Position numbers and translations under genes: made by a program
The notes under the pieces: model-generated
What the model was told of the DNA's origin: nothing
The model's database searches: none
What the model saw: only the letters and a program-made list of their open reading frames with translations
Shown: positions 34,616 to 42,945 of the stretch, piece by piece
Position numbering within the stretch: the stretch's first letter is position 1
Layout: the number at the start of each line of letters is the position of its first letter
Source: Pseudoprimorskyibacter insulae
Lineage (GTDB): Bacteria; Pseudomonadota; Alphaproteobacteria; Rhodobacterales; Rhodobacteraceae
Length of the DNA stretch: 64,000 nt
Direction: 5' to 3'
NCBI RefSeq assembly: GCF_900302505.1
Contig: NZ_OMOJ01000005.1
Coordinates: 1-64,000 of the forward strand

Positions 34616-34642
34616 AAAGGCCCCTGCGCAGCAAGGGCCTTT
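34616..34642 (-). terminator. Hairpin in the dctP-dctQ gap (partial terminator or RNA stabiliser)
   Basis: AAAGGCCC (34616-34623) pairs with GGGCCTTT (34635-34642), with a GC-rich loop. It lies just after the binding-protein gene. In TRAP and ABC operons such hairpins let the binding protein be made in excess over the membrane subunits. That role here is inferred. Confidence 0.65.
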
Positions 34643-34663
34643 CCATATTCACATCCGGTCGGA

Positions 34664-35749
34664 TTACTGGCCCAGAACGCGTACGCGCTGCTGAACGTAG
34701 AAACCGTCCGACTTGTTGATCCAGCTTGCCGAGTTGGCCAGCGAGGTCTCGAACGAGCCGCGGATTTTCGCGAACAGTTCGTCGCCCATGTTTTCGTCCA
34801 TGACTTCTGCCGATGCGCGACCGAAGGCATCCCACACGTCGTCCGAGAACTGCAGGGTTTTCACGCCCTGTGCCTGCAGACGGGCAAGTGCGGCACCGTT
34901 GTTTGCCAGCGTTTCGGCCAGCTGGTAGTGGGTCACAGCCATCGAGGCATAACGCAGAACCGCTTTGTGGTGGTCCGACAGTTCGTTCCACACGTCCAGG
35001 TTCACGTTGGCAGCCAGTGCCGAGCCCGGCTCGTGGAAACCGGCGGTGTAGTAGACTTTCGCAACTTCCTGGAAGCCGGCGCGTTCGTCAGCCATCGGGC
35101 CAACCCACTCCAGACCGTCCAGAGCACCCGACGACAGCGCCTGATACAGTTCGCCGCCCGGAATGTTCTGAACCGAAGCACCCAGCTTGCCCAGAACCTT
35201 GCCGCCCAGACCCGGCATACGGAACTTCAGACCGTTGAAGTCGTCAGCCGAGTTGATTTCCTTGCGGAACCAACCACCGGACTGCGAGCCCGAGTTACCG
35301 GCCAGCAGGCCCTTCATGTTGAAGATCTGGCCCAGTTCGTCATGCAGCTCTTCGCCGCCGCCGTGGTGGTACCAGTTGGTGACTTCCTGCGCGGTGCCGC
35401 CGAACGGAACAGCGGTGAAATAGGCGTAACCCGGATGCTGACCGATGAAGTAATAGTCAGCCGAGTGGTACATGTCTGCTTGGCCCGACGAAACGGCGTC
35501 GAACACTTCCAGAGCGCCCACCAGTTCGCCCGGAGCTTTTTTCTCGATGGTCAGCGAGCCATCGGACAGTTCCGAAACAAAGTTTTCCAGGTAGGTGGCG
35601 GCATCATCCAGAACGGCAAAGCCGCGCGGCCACGACGTGACCATGGTCAGTGTACGCTTGCCCTGTGCGTAGGCCGGCGCGGCCAGAGTGGTTGCCGCAG
35701 CTGCGGTGCCGCCCAGAGCAGAGGTTTTCAGAAAAGAACGACGATCCAT
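34664..35749 (-). CDS. dctP: TRAP transporter solute-binding protein (DctP/TakP-like)
   Basis: This 361-residue periplasmic binding protein has a twin-arginine leader (MDRRSFLKTSALGGTAAAA, cleavage near AYAQG). The mature part matches TakP-type binders: ITMVTSWPRGFAVLDDAA-type start, DMYHSADYYFIGQHPGYAYFTAVPFG, GGWFRKEINSADDFNGLKFRMPG and GALDGLEWVGPMADERAGF. R. sphaeroides TakP binds alpha-keto acids, so a 2-oxo acid or related carboxylate is a reasonable guess. The ATG at 35749 has GGAGGAAA close upstream. First gene of the operon, divergent from the histidine kinase gene, with a 34-bp palindrome in between. Confidence 0.92.
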   Translation of the reverse strand: MDRRSFLKTSALGGTAAAATTLAAPAYAQGKRTLTMVTSWPRGFAVLDDAATYLENFVSELSDGSLTIEKKAPGELVGALEVFDAVSSGQADMYHSADYYFIGQHPGYAYFTAVPFGGTAQEVTNWYHHGGGEELHDELGQIFNMKGLLAGNSGSQSGGWFRKEINSADDFNGLKFRMPGLGGKVLGKLGASVQNIPGGELYQALSSGALDGLEWVGPMADERAGFQEVAKVYYTAGFHEPGSALAANVNLDVWNELSDHHKAVLRYASMAVTHYQLAETLANNGAALARLQAQGVKTLQFSDDVWDAFGRASAEVMDENMGDELFAKIRGSFETSLANSASWINKSDGFYVQQRVRVLGQ

Positions 35750-35847
35750 TGGTTTCCTCCCGTTTATTGAGTGTTGCGCACAACGCATACCAGCAATGCA
35801 CGCGGATCGTTTCAGTGGGCCAACCGTAGCGACGGAATTGGCCAAAA

Positions 35848-35881
35848 AAAATACCCAATGCTACGTAGTGGTGCGTATTTT
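35848..35881. promoter_or_regulatory. 34-bp palindrome between the TRAP operon and the two-component genes
   Basis: The arms AAAATAC (35848-35854) and GTATTTT (35875-35881) are complementary and the centre is TACGTA (35862-35867). 13 of 17 base pairs match overall. Centred in a 236-base divergent intergenic region, it is a good candidate operator for the LuxR-type regulator encoded downstream of the kinase. The link is inferred. Confidence 0.6.
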
Positions 35882-35985
35882 TCCGCCGCAAGGCAGCAAA
35901 GGTTCGCCGCAAAGCAGCATTTTACTTGACCAATTTGCTGGTCACATGGCTTCCACGTTTTGCTGATTCCTGCTTAGATAAAGCC

Positions 35986-37410
35986 ATGCGCGCGCTCTTT
36001 TCCCGCCTTTCCCTGACCTATGGGCAGAAGTTGTTTCTGCTTGCCACGGTCCCGCTAATCTTGGCGGTGACTGGGATTGCGATCATTGTGGCCTTGCAAT
36101 CGCGCGAACTGGCCGAACGCGAAATGCTGTCGCTGGAAACCCAACTGATCGAAGCGAAAAAGCGCGAATTGCGCAATTACGTCACGCAAGCGCGGAACGG
36201 ATTCTACTTCATTTATGGCAGTGCCCCGCCCGACGACGAAGAGGCGAAACGTCAGGTCATGCAGATCCTCGCCGCGATGATCTACGGCGAGGAAGGCTAT
36301 TTCTGGGTCTATGACTATGACGGAACGAATCTGGTCAGCCCCCGTCAGACAGATTTCATCAACGGCAACTGGATTGATCTGACCGATAGCGAAGGCACGC
36401 CCGTCGTCCGCGAATTCATCGAAACCGCGCGGCAGGGTGCGGGCTATGTCGAACATCTGTGGCCCAAGCCCTCCACCGGTGAGGAGGCGCGGATGATCAC
36501 CTATGTGACCTCATTTCCTTCGTGGCAATGGGCCGTGGGCACAGGTCTGTTTATTGACGATGTAGTCAAATCCGTCGCCGCCGCCCGCGCCGAGGTTGAG
36601 GCGCGGGTTCAACGCACTTTCTTTTATATTGGCGCGATCACCTTTGTTGCGCTTCTGTTGGTCTTCCTGACCGGGATCTTCCTGAACATCCGCGAACGGC
36701 GCTTGGCCGATGCCAAGCTGAAACAGCTGACACAACGCGTGTTCGACGCCCAAGAAGAAGAGCGCGGCCGGGTTGCCCGCGAATTGCACGACGGGATCAG
36801 CCAGATCCTGGTGGGGGTGAAATACGCGCTGGATATCTCTCGCAGGCGGATTGCCCAGAACGATGACCGGGCGGGCGATACTCTGGACAAAGGGATCGAC
36901 CATCTGAGCCGCGCCATCCAAGAGGTGCGCCGCATCAGCCGCGATCTGCGTCCCGGCGTGCTGGACGACCTTGGCCTTGGCCCTGCCCTGAAAGCGCTGA
37001 CCGATGATTTCCGTCAGCGCACCGGCATCGAGTCGGAGTTCAGCACGGTGGTGTTCCGCAACCGTCTGGATCAGGACAGCAAAATTGCGCTATATCGTAT
37101 CGCCCAAGAGGCGCTGACCAATATCGAACGCCACGCAGGGGCGACGCGCGTCGCGATTGACTTGCGCGGGCACACCCGTGGTGCGACCTTGCGGATCAGT
37201 GACAATGGCTGCGGCATCAGTCAAACGCGCGGCGACAGGCCCAGCTCGGGCATTGGCCTGCGAAACATGCAGGAACGGATGGATCAATTGGGCGGTATGC
37301 TGCGCATCCTGTCCACCAAAGACGGCACCTTGATCGAAGCGCAGGTGCCACTCACCCACCTTCTGCCCCCTGAACCGGGCAGCGGCGACCAAAGAAAGGC
37401 GATGCCATGA
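35986..37410 (+). CDS. Cache-domain sensor histidine kinase (NarX/DegS type, HisKA_3)
   Basis: This 474-residue membrane kinase has TM1 (LFLLATVPLILAVTGIAIIVAL), an extracytoplasmic single-Cache domain (about residues 45-195, with GEEGYFWVYDYDGTNLVSP and FPSWQWAVGTGLFIDDV) and TM2 (FFYIGAITFVALLLVFLTGIF). A cytoplasmic HisKA_3 follows with ARELHDGISQILVGVKYAL, where the histidine is the phosphorylation site, then an HATPase domain with DNGCGI and GIGLRNMQERM. Its stop overlaps the start of the response regulator (ATGA). Divergent from the TRAP operon, it probably senses the transported acid, since Cache domains commonly bind carboxylates. Confidence 0.9.
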   Translation: MRALFSRLSLTYGQKLFLLATVPLILAVTGIAIIVALQSRELAEREMLSLETQLIEAKKRELRNYVTQARNGFYFIYGSAPPDDEEAKRQVMQILAAMIYGEEGYFWVYDYDGTNLVSPRQTDFINGNWIDLTDSEGTPVVREFIETARQGAGYVEHLWPKPSTGEEARMITYVTSFPSWQWAVGTGLFIDDVVKSVAAARAEVEARVQRTFFYIGAITFVALLLVFLTGIFLNIRERRLADAKLKQLTQRVFDAQEEERGRVARELHDGISQILVGVKYALDISRRRIAQNDDRAGDTLDKGIDHLSRAIQEVRRISRDLRPGVLDDLGLGPALKALTDDFRQRTGIESEFSTVVFRNRLDQDSKIALYRIAQEALTNIERHAGATRVAIDLRGHTRGATLRISDNGCGISQTRGDRPSSGIGLRNMQERMDQLGGMLRILSTKDGTLIEAQVPLTHLLPPEPGSGDQRKAMP

Positions 37411-38048
37411 CACACCGAACCCGCGTTGTTGTTGTTGACGATCACCCTATGGTCGCCGAAGGGATCGAAGCCATTCTTGAAAGCTATGATGACATCGAAG
37501 TCATCGCCACGCTGTCGGATGGCAAACAGGTGATCGACCAGATCAGCACCCTGTCGCCCGATGTGATCTTGATGGATCTGAATATGCCCGGCGTCAGCGG
37601 CCTTTCCGCGACCGAGATCATTTTGGAAAAGCGGCCCGACACCCGCATTCTGGTCCTGTCCATGCATGACAGCCCCGAATATATCACCACCGCCCTCAGC
37701 CATGGCGCGCGGGGATATGTGCTCAAGGACGTGCCGACCGAGGAAATCAAAGAAGCCATAGACTGTGTGATGCGGGGCGAACGTTATCTTTGCACCGGAG
37801 CCGAGGGCGCTTTGGCCCCCCAAGGCGATGGCCGCGAACAACTGACCAACCGCGAACAGACAATCCTGCTGCAACTGGCGCAGGGCAAGTCAAACAAGGA
37901 AGTGGCGCAAGCGCTGGATATCTCGGTGCGGACGGTCGAGACCCACCGCAAGAACATCAAGCGCAAGCTGGGCATCAGCAGCACAGCGGGCCTGACCCGC
38001 TATGCGCTGGAACATGGGGTTCTTCAGGGAACCGGCGTCGATCTGTAA
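37407..38048 (+). CDS. NarL/FixJ-family response regulator
   Basis: The 213-residue protein has an N-terminal receiver domain (VVVVDDHPMVAEGIEAIL; phospho-acceptor Asp in DVILMDLNMPGVSG; Lys in GYVLKDVP) and a C-terminal LuxR-type HTH (LTNREQTILLQLAQGKSNKEVAQALDISVRTVETHRKNIKRKL). It overlaps the kinase gene by four bases and is its cognate partner. A likely target is the adjacent TRAP operon through the palindrome at 35848. The stop codon directly abuts the end of the convergent small gene. Confidence 0.93.
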   Translation: MTHRTRVVVVDDHPMVAEGIEAILESYDDIEVIATLSDGKQVIDQISTLSPDVILMDLNMPGVSGLSATEIILEKRPDTRILVLSMHDSPEYITTALSHGARGYVLKDVPTEEIKEAIDCVMRGERYLCTGAEGALAPQGDGREQLTNREQTILLQLAQGKSNKEVAQALDISVRTVETHRKNIKRKLGISSTAGLTRYALEHGVLQGTGVDL

Positions 38049-38285
38049 TCAAAGATCGGTGGGCGACAGGCTGCGGGCACAGATCCGCTGGATTGCATCC
38101 CCCAAGGCCACGACCGGGCAATCGCCCTCATCCACGACATTGTATATAGCAGGCGCAACGCCGTGTTCGGCCACGCGGGCCCCGGTGCTGGTGCCATGGA
38201 TCAACACCTGAGACGCAATCACCAACCCCACCAGCAATGCGGCGCGGGTCGTGGAAAAGGCTCTGATCGACGATTTGGTCAACAT
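38049..38285 (-). CDS. Small membrane-anchored or secreted protein, function unknown
   Basis: This 78-residue protein has a basic N-terminus and a hydrophobic segment ALLVGLVIASQVLIHG that fits a signal peptide or single anchor. About 45 periplasmic residues follow, including two cysteines (EGDCPVVALGDAIQRICARS) that could form a disulfide. The ATG at 38285 has GGAGTG seven bases upstream. It lies 83 bases downstream of the MEMO1-AMMECR1 gene on the same strand. No family recognised. Confidence 0.6.
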   Translation of the reverse strand: MLTKSSIRAFSTTRAALLVGLVIASQVLIHGTSTGARVAEHGVAPAIYNVVDEGDCPVVALGDAIQRICARSLSPTDL

Positions 38286-38368
38286 GGGGACACTCCGCTT
38301 TTGGATTGCACCCAAGATGTGCCAAAGGTTTCGAACACAGGCAATTCACATCCCCGTGCGCGAGGGGT

Positions 38369-39751
38369 TCAAGCGGGCGCGCCCTCAACTTCCCCAAAGT
38401 ATTCAGCGCGGTAGGCAAAGGCCTTCACAGTGTCGGACCAGTGATCCTCGGGCAGTCCCGCCTTGCGCTTAAGCTGCGCAAGGAAGGCCTTGGGCGTTTG
38501 CAAGCTGGACCAGACAGACGGCAGGAAGGTGCCGCGCCGCGCCCCGTCTTGCAGGATCAACCCGGTTTCCCCCGGCACCATCTGCGCCAGCAAGCCCGCC
38601 TCATTCTCGAACTGCAAAGGTGCGGGCCGCGTCAGGACCGACACCTTAATGACCACGCGGCCCAGTTCAGCCGCCGTGATCGGGGCAAAGCGCGGATCCT
38701 CAAAGCCAGCTTTGACCGCATTGATAATGACATCCTGAACAAGCGCCCGGTGTGCCTGCATTGACCCAATACAGCCGCGCAGCCGCCCATCCAGTTCCAG
38801 CGTCACAAAGCTGGCCATCACCGTGCGCAGCGGCACGGCAAAGCTATCAACCCGCACCTCGGGCATGGTGCCGCGCGTCAGCCGGGATTTCAGCGCCTTG
38901 CGGGCCACATCGGTCAGCACATGGCGCAGATCGCCCGGCAAGACATCCGCCGCCGCCGGGAACAAGCCCCAACTGCCATAGCCCACCACGCGCGAAGCAT
39001 CTTGCGTTGCGGCAAAGGATGTGGTGCGGGCCATGCGCAGCACCCGCGCCCCTGCTCCGGCACGGGACGCCAGAAAGCCAGCGATTGCCCGACACCCGCA
39101 GGCGTCCTCGCCCGTCAGCTTGTCCCACATCCCCAGTTCAATCTTGCCGCAAGTGGCGCGGTCTTTGGCCAACGCTTGATCTTGGGTCAGAAAATGGCTC
39201 AGGTCGCTGGACAGTACGAACAGCGTCTCGCCCTCCATCGCGGCAACCGCGTCAATCATCGCGGCGACTTGATGGGGCGCGGCGTCACCAATCACCAGCG
39301 GCAGCACCCGAACCGACGGGTGCAGCACATCGGCAAAGGGCAATTGCGTGTCGATCCCATGTTCGCGGGCAAAGGCGGCCTCATAGGCCACAGCATGCCC
39401 ATCTTGGCAGAGCCGTTCGGCCCCGATGGTGTCCAACCGCACACGCATTCCCGGCAAGGACACAGCGCGATGATCCTGCGGCACGGCAATCCCGCGAAAG
39501 GCCACGCGATGCGACGGCGACAGAATGGCGATCCGGTCCGGGCGGCACCGTGCGGTCATGTTCCATGACGCCGCCGTCAGCGCCCCGCTAAACTGATAGC
39601 CTGCATGGGGCGAAATCACCGCAATCGGCGCGGCGGGCAGATAGCTGCGCAACGCGCCGCTATGTGTCAGCAGATCATCCACGGATTTGGCCAAGCCATC
39701 CTTGTCACCGGGAAAGAATGTCCCTGCCACCTCTGATTTACGCTGCGCCAT
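38369..39751 (-). CDS. Fused MEMO1-like/AMMECR1 protein (AmmeMemoRadiSam system B and A)
   Basis: This 460-residue protein joins two conserved domains of unknown reaction. Residues 1-260 are a MEMO1-like dioxygenase-fold domain (AGTFFPGDKDGLAKSVDD; the metal histidine in AVISPHAGYQFSG; LSPSHRVAFRG; FVLSSDLSHFL). Residues 275-460 are AMMECR1 (GTMPEVRVDSFAVPLRTVMASFVTLE; LRGCIGSMQAHRALVQDVIINA; GFEDPRFAPIT). In many genomes the two are separate genes next to a radical SAM enzyme, together called AmmeMemoRadiSam. Here they are fused and no radical SAM gene lies nearby in the window. The ATG at 39751 begins MAQRKSEVAGTFFPG. A longer upstream frame is part of the ilv promoter region. Confidence 0.9.
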   Translation of the reverse strand: MAQRKSEVAGTFFPGDKDGLAKSVDDLLTHSGALRSYLPAAPIAVISPHAGYQFSGALTAASWNMTARCRPDRIAILSPSHRVAFRGIAVPQDHRAVSLPGMRVRLDTIGAERLCQDGHAVAYEAAFAREHGIDTQLPFADVLHPSVRVLPLVIGDAAPHQVAAMIDAVAAMEGETLFVLSSDLSHFLTQDQALAKDRATCGKIELGMWDKLTGEDACGCRAIAGFLASRAGAGARVLRMARTTSFAATQDASRVVGYGSWGLFPAAADVLPGDLRHVLTDVARKALKSRLTRGTMPEVRVDSFAVPLRTVMASFVTLELDGRLRGCIGSMQAHRALVQDVIINAVKAGFEDPRFAPITAAELGRVVIKVSVLTRPAPLQFENEAGLLAQMVPGETGLILQDGARRGTFLPSVWSSLQTPKAFLAQLKRKAGLPEDHWSDTVKAFAYRAEYFGEVEGAPA

Positions 39752-39946
39752 GTTTGCCCCGTTGTCGCCAGTTCTTTCGATCAATCTAACAATACCGGCG
39801 GCATTTGTTCGAATTTTGGCAACGATCGGGAATTTTAGACCTCTCAAACCGCCGCATATTTCCGAAAATTTCCCAGATGCGACATTCCGGCGCAATAAAT
39901 GCAAAGAAAAATGCGCCAATTGGCAATGCAATCGTCCCTTTGGCGG

Positions 39947-39975
39947 TTGACGCCCCTGCAAGTGGCCCATAATGT
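39947..39975 (+). promoter_or_regulatory. Promoter of the ilv leader-ilvIH operon
   Basis: TTGACG (39947-39952) is followed after 17 bases by TAATGT (39970-39975). Transcription would start near 39982, just before the ribosome site of the leader peptide. The rest of the 39752-39946 stretch is AT-richer than its neighbours and holds no gene. Confidence 0.6.
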
Positions 39976-40001
39976 CCCCCCACGAATGAAGGAGCCTTCA
40001 G

Positions 40002-40049
40002 ATGAATACGCTAGTCGTAATCGTAGGATACAGGCGCATGGGCCGGTAA
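40002..40049 (+). CDS. Leader peptide of the ilv attenuator
   Basis: The 15-residue reading frame MNTLVVIVGYRRMGR has a run of Leu-Val-Val-Ile-Val codons (40011-40025), the end products of the pathway whose first committed enzyme is encoded downstream. AAGGAG (39989-39994) sits seven bases before the ATG. Its stop codon (40047-40049) falls immediately after the first arm of the antiterminator, so that complete translation would mask this arm. This is too short for standard gene finding but is strongly supported by the RNA structure that follows. Confidence 0.85.
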   Translation: MNTLVVIVGYRRMGR

Positions 40050-40103
40050 CGGACACCATAACGGTTCCCCATGCGCCCCCGACTGATCCTCGGGGGCTTT
40101 TTT
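40033..40103 (+). promoter_or_regulatory. Attenuator: antiterminator and intrinsic terminator before ilvI
   Basis: The terminator pairs GCCCCCGA (40075-40082) with TCGGGGGC (40090-40097), followed by six Ts (40098-40103). The antiterminator pairs GGCGCATGGG (40033-40042) with CCCATGCGCC (40068-40077), a perfect 10-bp stem that overlaps the first arm of the terminator, so the two exclude each other. Ribosomes stalled at the Leu/Val/Ile codons would leave 40033-40042 free and allow read-through. Ribosomes reaching the stop would cover it and favour termination. Confidence 0.85.
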
Positions 40104-40140
40104 ATTGCTGAACAATGACGTCGTAAGTGGAGTAAAAGCG

Positions 40141-41895
40141 ATGACACGTCAGATGACCGGAGCGAAAATGGTGGTTCAAGCCCTGAAGGATCAGGGTGTG
40201 GACACGGTATTCGGCTACCCTGGCGGGGCTGTACTACCTATTTATGACGAAATCTTTCAGCAGAACGGGATCAAGCACATCCTGGTTCGGCACGAACAAG
40301 GCGCGGTTCACGCCGCCGAAGGCTATGCCCGCTCGACCGGCAAGCCCGGCGTTTGCCTTGTGACCTCGGGCCCCGGCGCGACCAATGCCGTGACCGGCCT
40401 GACCGATGCGCTGCTCGATTCGATTCCGATTGTTGTTCTGACCGGACAGGTGCCGACCTTCATGATCGGCTCGGACGCGTTCCAAGAGGCCGACACCGTT
40501 GGCATCACGCGCCCCTGCACCAAGCACAACTGGCTGGTGAAAGACACCGACAAACTGTCGGCCAAGATCCATGAGGCTTTCCACGTGGCGACCTCGGGCC
40601 GCCCCGGCCCCGTTCTGATCGACATTCCCAAGGACGTGCAGTTTGCCAGCGGCACCTACACGCCCCCCGCCAAGACACCGACCGGCCATTACCAGCCGCA
40701 GGTCAAAGGCGATATGGAAACGATCACCGAATTGGTCGAAGCCATTGAAAAGGCGGAACGTCCGGTGTTCTACACCGGCGGCGGCGTCATCAACTCTGGA
40801 CCGGGGGCCAGCCAGTTGCTGCGCGAACTGGTCGATGCGACCGGCTTCCCCATCACCTCGACCCTGATGGGCCTTGGCGCTTATCCGGCGTCAGGCAAGG
40901 GCTGGCTTGGCATGCTGGGCATGCACGGTCTGTATGAGGCCAACCTGGCAATGCACGGCTGCGATCTGATGATCAACGTCGGCGCGCGTTTTGACGACCG
41001 GATCACCGGCCGCATCGACGCGTTCAGCCCCAAGTCGCGCAAGGCCCATATCGACATCGACCCCAGCTCGATCAACAAGGTGATCCGCGTGGATATGCCG
41101 ATCATCGGCGACGTTGGCCATGTTCTGGAAGACATCCTGAAGGTCTGGAAAGCCCGCGGCCGTAAGGTCAATAGCGAAGGCCTGTCCAAGTGGTGGACCC
41201 AGATCGAGAAGTGGAAGAAGGTCGACTGCCTGAAGTTCAAGCAGGAAGGCCCGACCATACGCCCGCAATACGCCCTGTCGCGTCTGGAAGAGCTGACCAA
41301 GAGCCACGACCGCTATATCTGCACCGAGGTGGGCCAGCACCAGATGTGGGCCGCGCAATACCTTGGCTTTGAAGATCCGAACCGCTGGATGACCTCGGGC
41401 GGGCTTGGGACCATGGGCTACGGCACGCCTGCGTCAATCGGTGTGCAGATCGCTCATCCCGAAAGCCTCGTGATCAACGTGGCGGGTGAAGCCTCGTGGC
41501 TGATGAACATGCAGGAAATGGGCACCGCGGTTCAGTACCGCCTGCCGGTCAAGCAGTTCATCCTGAACAACGAACGTCTGGGCATGGTGCGCCAGTGGCA
41601 GGAACTGCTGCATGGCGAACGCTATTCGCATTCGTGGTCCGAGGCCCTGCCCGACTTCGTGAAGCTCGCCGAAGCCTTTGGGGCCAAAGGCATTTATTGC
41701 GACAACCCGGCAGATCTGGACGATGCGATCATGGAAATGATCAACTACGACGGTCCGGTGATCTTTGACTGCGTTGTTGAAAAGCACGAAAACTGCTTCC
41801 CGATGATCCCGTCGGGCGAGCCGCACAACAAGATGCTTCTGGGCGAAGCCTCGACCAAGGACGCGATCGGAAAATCCGGCGCGGTTCTGGTCTGA
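40141..41895 (+). CDS. ilvI: Acetolactate synthase large subunit
   Basis: This 584-residue thiamine-diphosphate enzyme makes acetolactate or acetohydroxybutyrate, the first common step of branched-chain amino acid synthesis. The start is MTRQMTGAKMVVQALKDQGVDTVFGYPGG. The ThDP glutamate is in LVRHEQGAVHAAEGYARSTG, the FAD-binding centre is around GADCLxxGARFDDR-like LMINVGARFDDRITG, and the ThDP/Mg motif is VAGEASWLMNMQEMGTAVQYRLPVKQFILNN, where the usual GDGS reads GEAS. The ATG at 40141 has GGAG nine bases upstream. Control by the upstream attenuator is expected. ilvH follows after 78 bases. Confidence 0.95.
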   Translation: MTRQMTGAKMVVQALKDQGVDTVFGYPGGAVLPIYDEIFQQNGIKHILVRHEQGAVHAAEGYARSTGKPGVCLVTSGPGATNAVTGLTDALLDSIPIVVLTGQVPTFMIGSDAFQEADTVGITRPCTKHNWLVKDTDKLSAKIHEAFHVATSGRPGPVLIDIPKDVQFASGTYTPPAKTPTGHYQPQVKGDMETITELVEAIEKAERPVFYTGGGVINSGPGASQLLRELVDATGFPITSTLMGLGAYPASGKGWLGMLGMHGLYEANLAMHGCDLMINVGARFDDRITGRIDAFSPKSRKAHIDIDPSSINKVIRVDMPIIGDVGHVLEDILKVWKARGRKVNSEGLSKWWTQIEKWKKVDCLKFKQEGPTIRPQYALSRLEELTKSHDRYICTEVGQHQMWAAQYLGFEDPNRWMTSGGLGTMGYGTPASIGVQIAHPESLVINVAGEASWLMNMQEMGTAVQYRLPVKQFILNNERLGMVRQWQELLHGERYSHSWSEALPDFVKLAEAFGAKGIYCDNPADLDDAIMEMINYDGPVIFDCVVEKHENCFPMIPSGEPHNKMLLGEASTKDAIGKSGAVLV

Positions 41896-41973
41896 GCTTT
41901 GCGCGCGTGACATCTGCCGGGGGGCCGACTGCTCCCCGGATCCCATAGGATATTTCAGTCAGAAGAGGCCACC

Positions 41974-42534
41974 ATGTCTCCGCTACACATCAAAAAAGGC
42001 TCGACCAAGCACTCGGCCTATAATCTACGCCCGACCTTCTCGGATCACGAAGAAACCCACACCATTGCGGTGCTGGTCGACAACGAAGCAGGCGTTCTGG
42101 CCCGTGTGATTGGCCTGTTTTCGGGCCGTGGCTACAACATCGAAAGCCTGACCGTGGCCGAGGTGGACCATCAGGGCCACCTAAGCCGCATCACCATCGT
42201 CACGCGCGGCACTCCGCAGGTGATCGAACAGATCAAAGCCCAGCTTGGCCGCATCGTGCCTGTGCATGAAGTGCACGACCTGACGGTTGAGGGCAGTTCA
42301 GTTGAACGGGAACTGGCGCTGCTGAAAGTGGCCGGAAACGGCGACAAGCGCGTAGAGGCGCTGCGCCTTGCCGATATCTTCCGCGCCCATGTGGTGGACA
42401 GCACGCTGGAAAGCTTTGTGTTCCAGATCACCGGCACACCCGACAAAATCGACGCATTCGCCGATCTGATGCGCCCGCTGGGTCTGGTCGAAGTGGCCCG
42501 CACCGGCGTGGCCGCCCTGTCGCGCGGCGCTTGA
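41974..42534 (+). CDS. ilvH: Acetolactate synthase small (regulatory) subunit
   Basis: This 186-residue regulatory subunit activates the large subunit and confers valine feedback inhibition. It has an ACT domain near residues 25-100 (HTIAVLVDNEAGVLARVIGLFSGRGYNIESLTV) and the C-terminal ALS_ss_C domain (LALLKVAGNGDKRVEALRLADIFRAHVVDSTLESFVFQITG). An N-terminal extension of about 24 residues (MSPLHIKKGSTKHSAYNLR) precedes the ACT domain. It is the second gene of the attenuated ilv operon and is followed by a strong terminator. Confidence 0.96.
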   Translation: MSPLHIKKGSTKHSAYNLRPTFSDHEETHTIAVLVDNEAGVLARVIGLFSGRGYNIESLTVAEVDHQGHLSRITIVTRGTPQVIEQIKAQLGRIVPVHEVHDLTVEGSSVERELALLKVAGNGDKRVEALRLADIFRAHVVDSTLESFVFQITGTPDKIDAFADLMRPLGLVEVARTGVAALSRGA

Positions 42535-42561
42535 TCCACATCCCTGGCGCTAAGAACAACA

Positions 42562-42587
42562 AGGCCGCCCTTCGGGGCGGCCTGTTT
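42562..42587 (+). terminator. Terminator of the ilvIH operon
   Basis: AGGCCGCCC (42562-42570) pairs perfectly with GGGCGGCCT (42575-42583) around a TTCG tetraloop closed by C-G, an extra-stable loop, followed by GTTTCG. Confidence 0.85.
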
Positions 42588-42612
42588 CGTTGGCAAGGTT
42601 CAAATCTGACGC

Positions 42613-42945
42613 TTAGGCGCGCAAACGCATCCTCGCATCGATGACATTGCTGTTGCTGGCGCCCTGTAGTGCGGCCGATGCTGTCACAGCCCCTGTGAGC
42701 CGCTGTGCCAGTGTGGGGAACTGTTCTTGTCCGATCAGGCGCAGATTGCGTGCAAGCCGCATGTGGCGCACCTCACTGACGTCAAACTGGATCAAATCAC
42801 CGGCATCAAGGGATAGTCCTGTGCCATCCGACGCCTCGTTATGCGTATAATATGCGAGGTTCCCATGATCCTCGCACCAGATCACTGCCTTTTTGTCGGT
42901 GTCGTCGGACCAAAGCACCACGCCGAACATTTGCCTATCAGCCAT
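42613..42945 (-). CDS. Conserved-looking protein of unknown function
   Basis: This 110-residue soluble protein includes FGVVLWSDDTDKKAVIWCEDHGNLAYYTH in its first half and a strand GLSLDAGDLIQFDVSEVRHMRLARNLRLI, which reads like a small beta-barrel (cold-shock-like pattern) though no RNP motif is present. The C-terminal 35 residues are helical and Ala-rich. It is divergent from the HTH regulator at 43133, and the 187-base gap contains a near-perfect 18-bp palindrome. I recall similar short proteins in Rhodobacteraceae but no function. Confidence 0.7.
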   Translation of the reverse strand: MADRQMFGVVLWSDDTDKKAVIWCEDHGNLAYYTHNEASDGTGLSLDAGDLIQFDVSEVRHMRLARNLRLIGQEQFPTLAQRLTGAVTASAALQGASNSNVIDARMRLRA

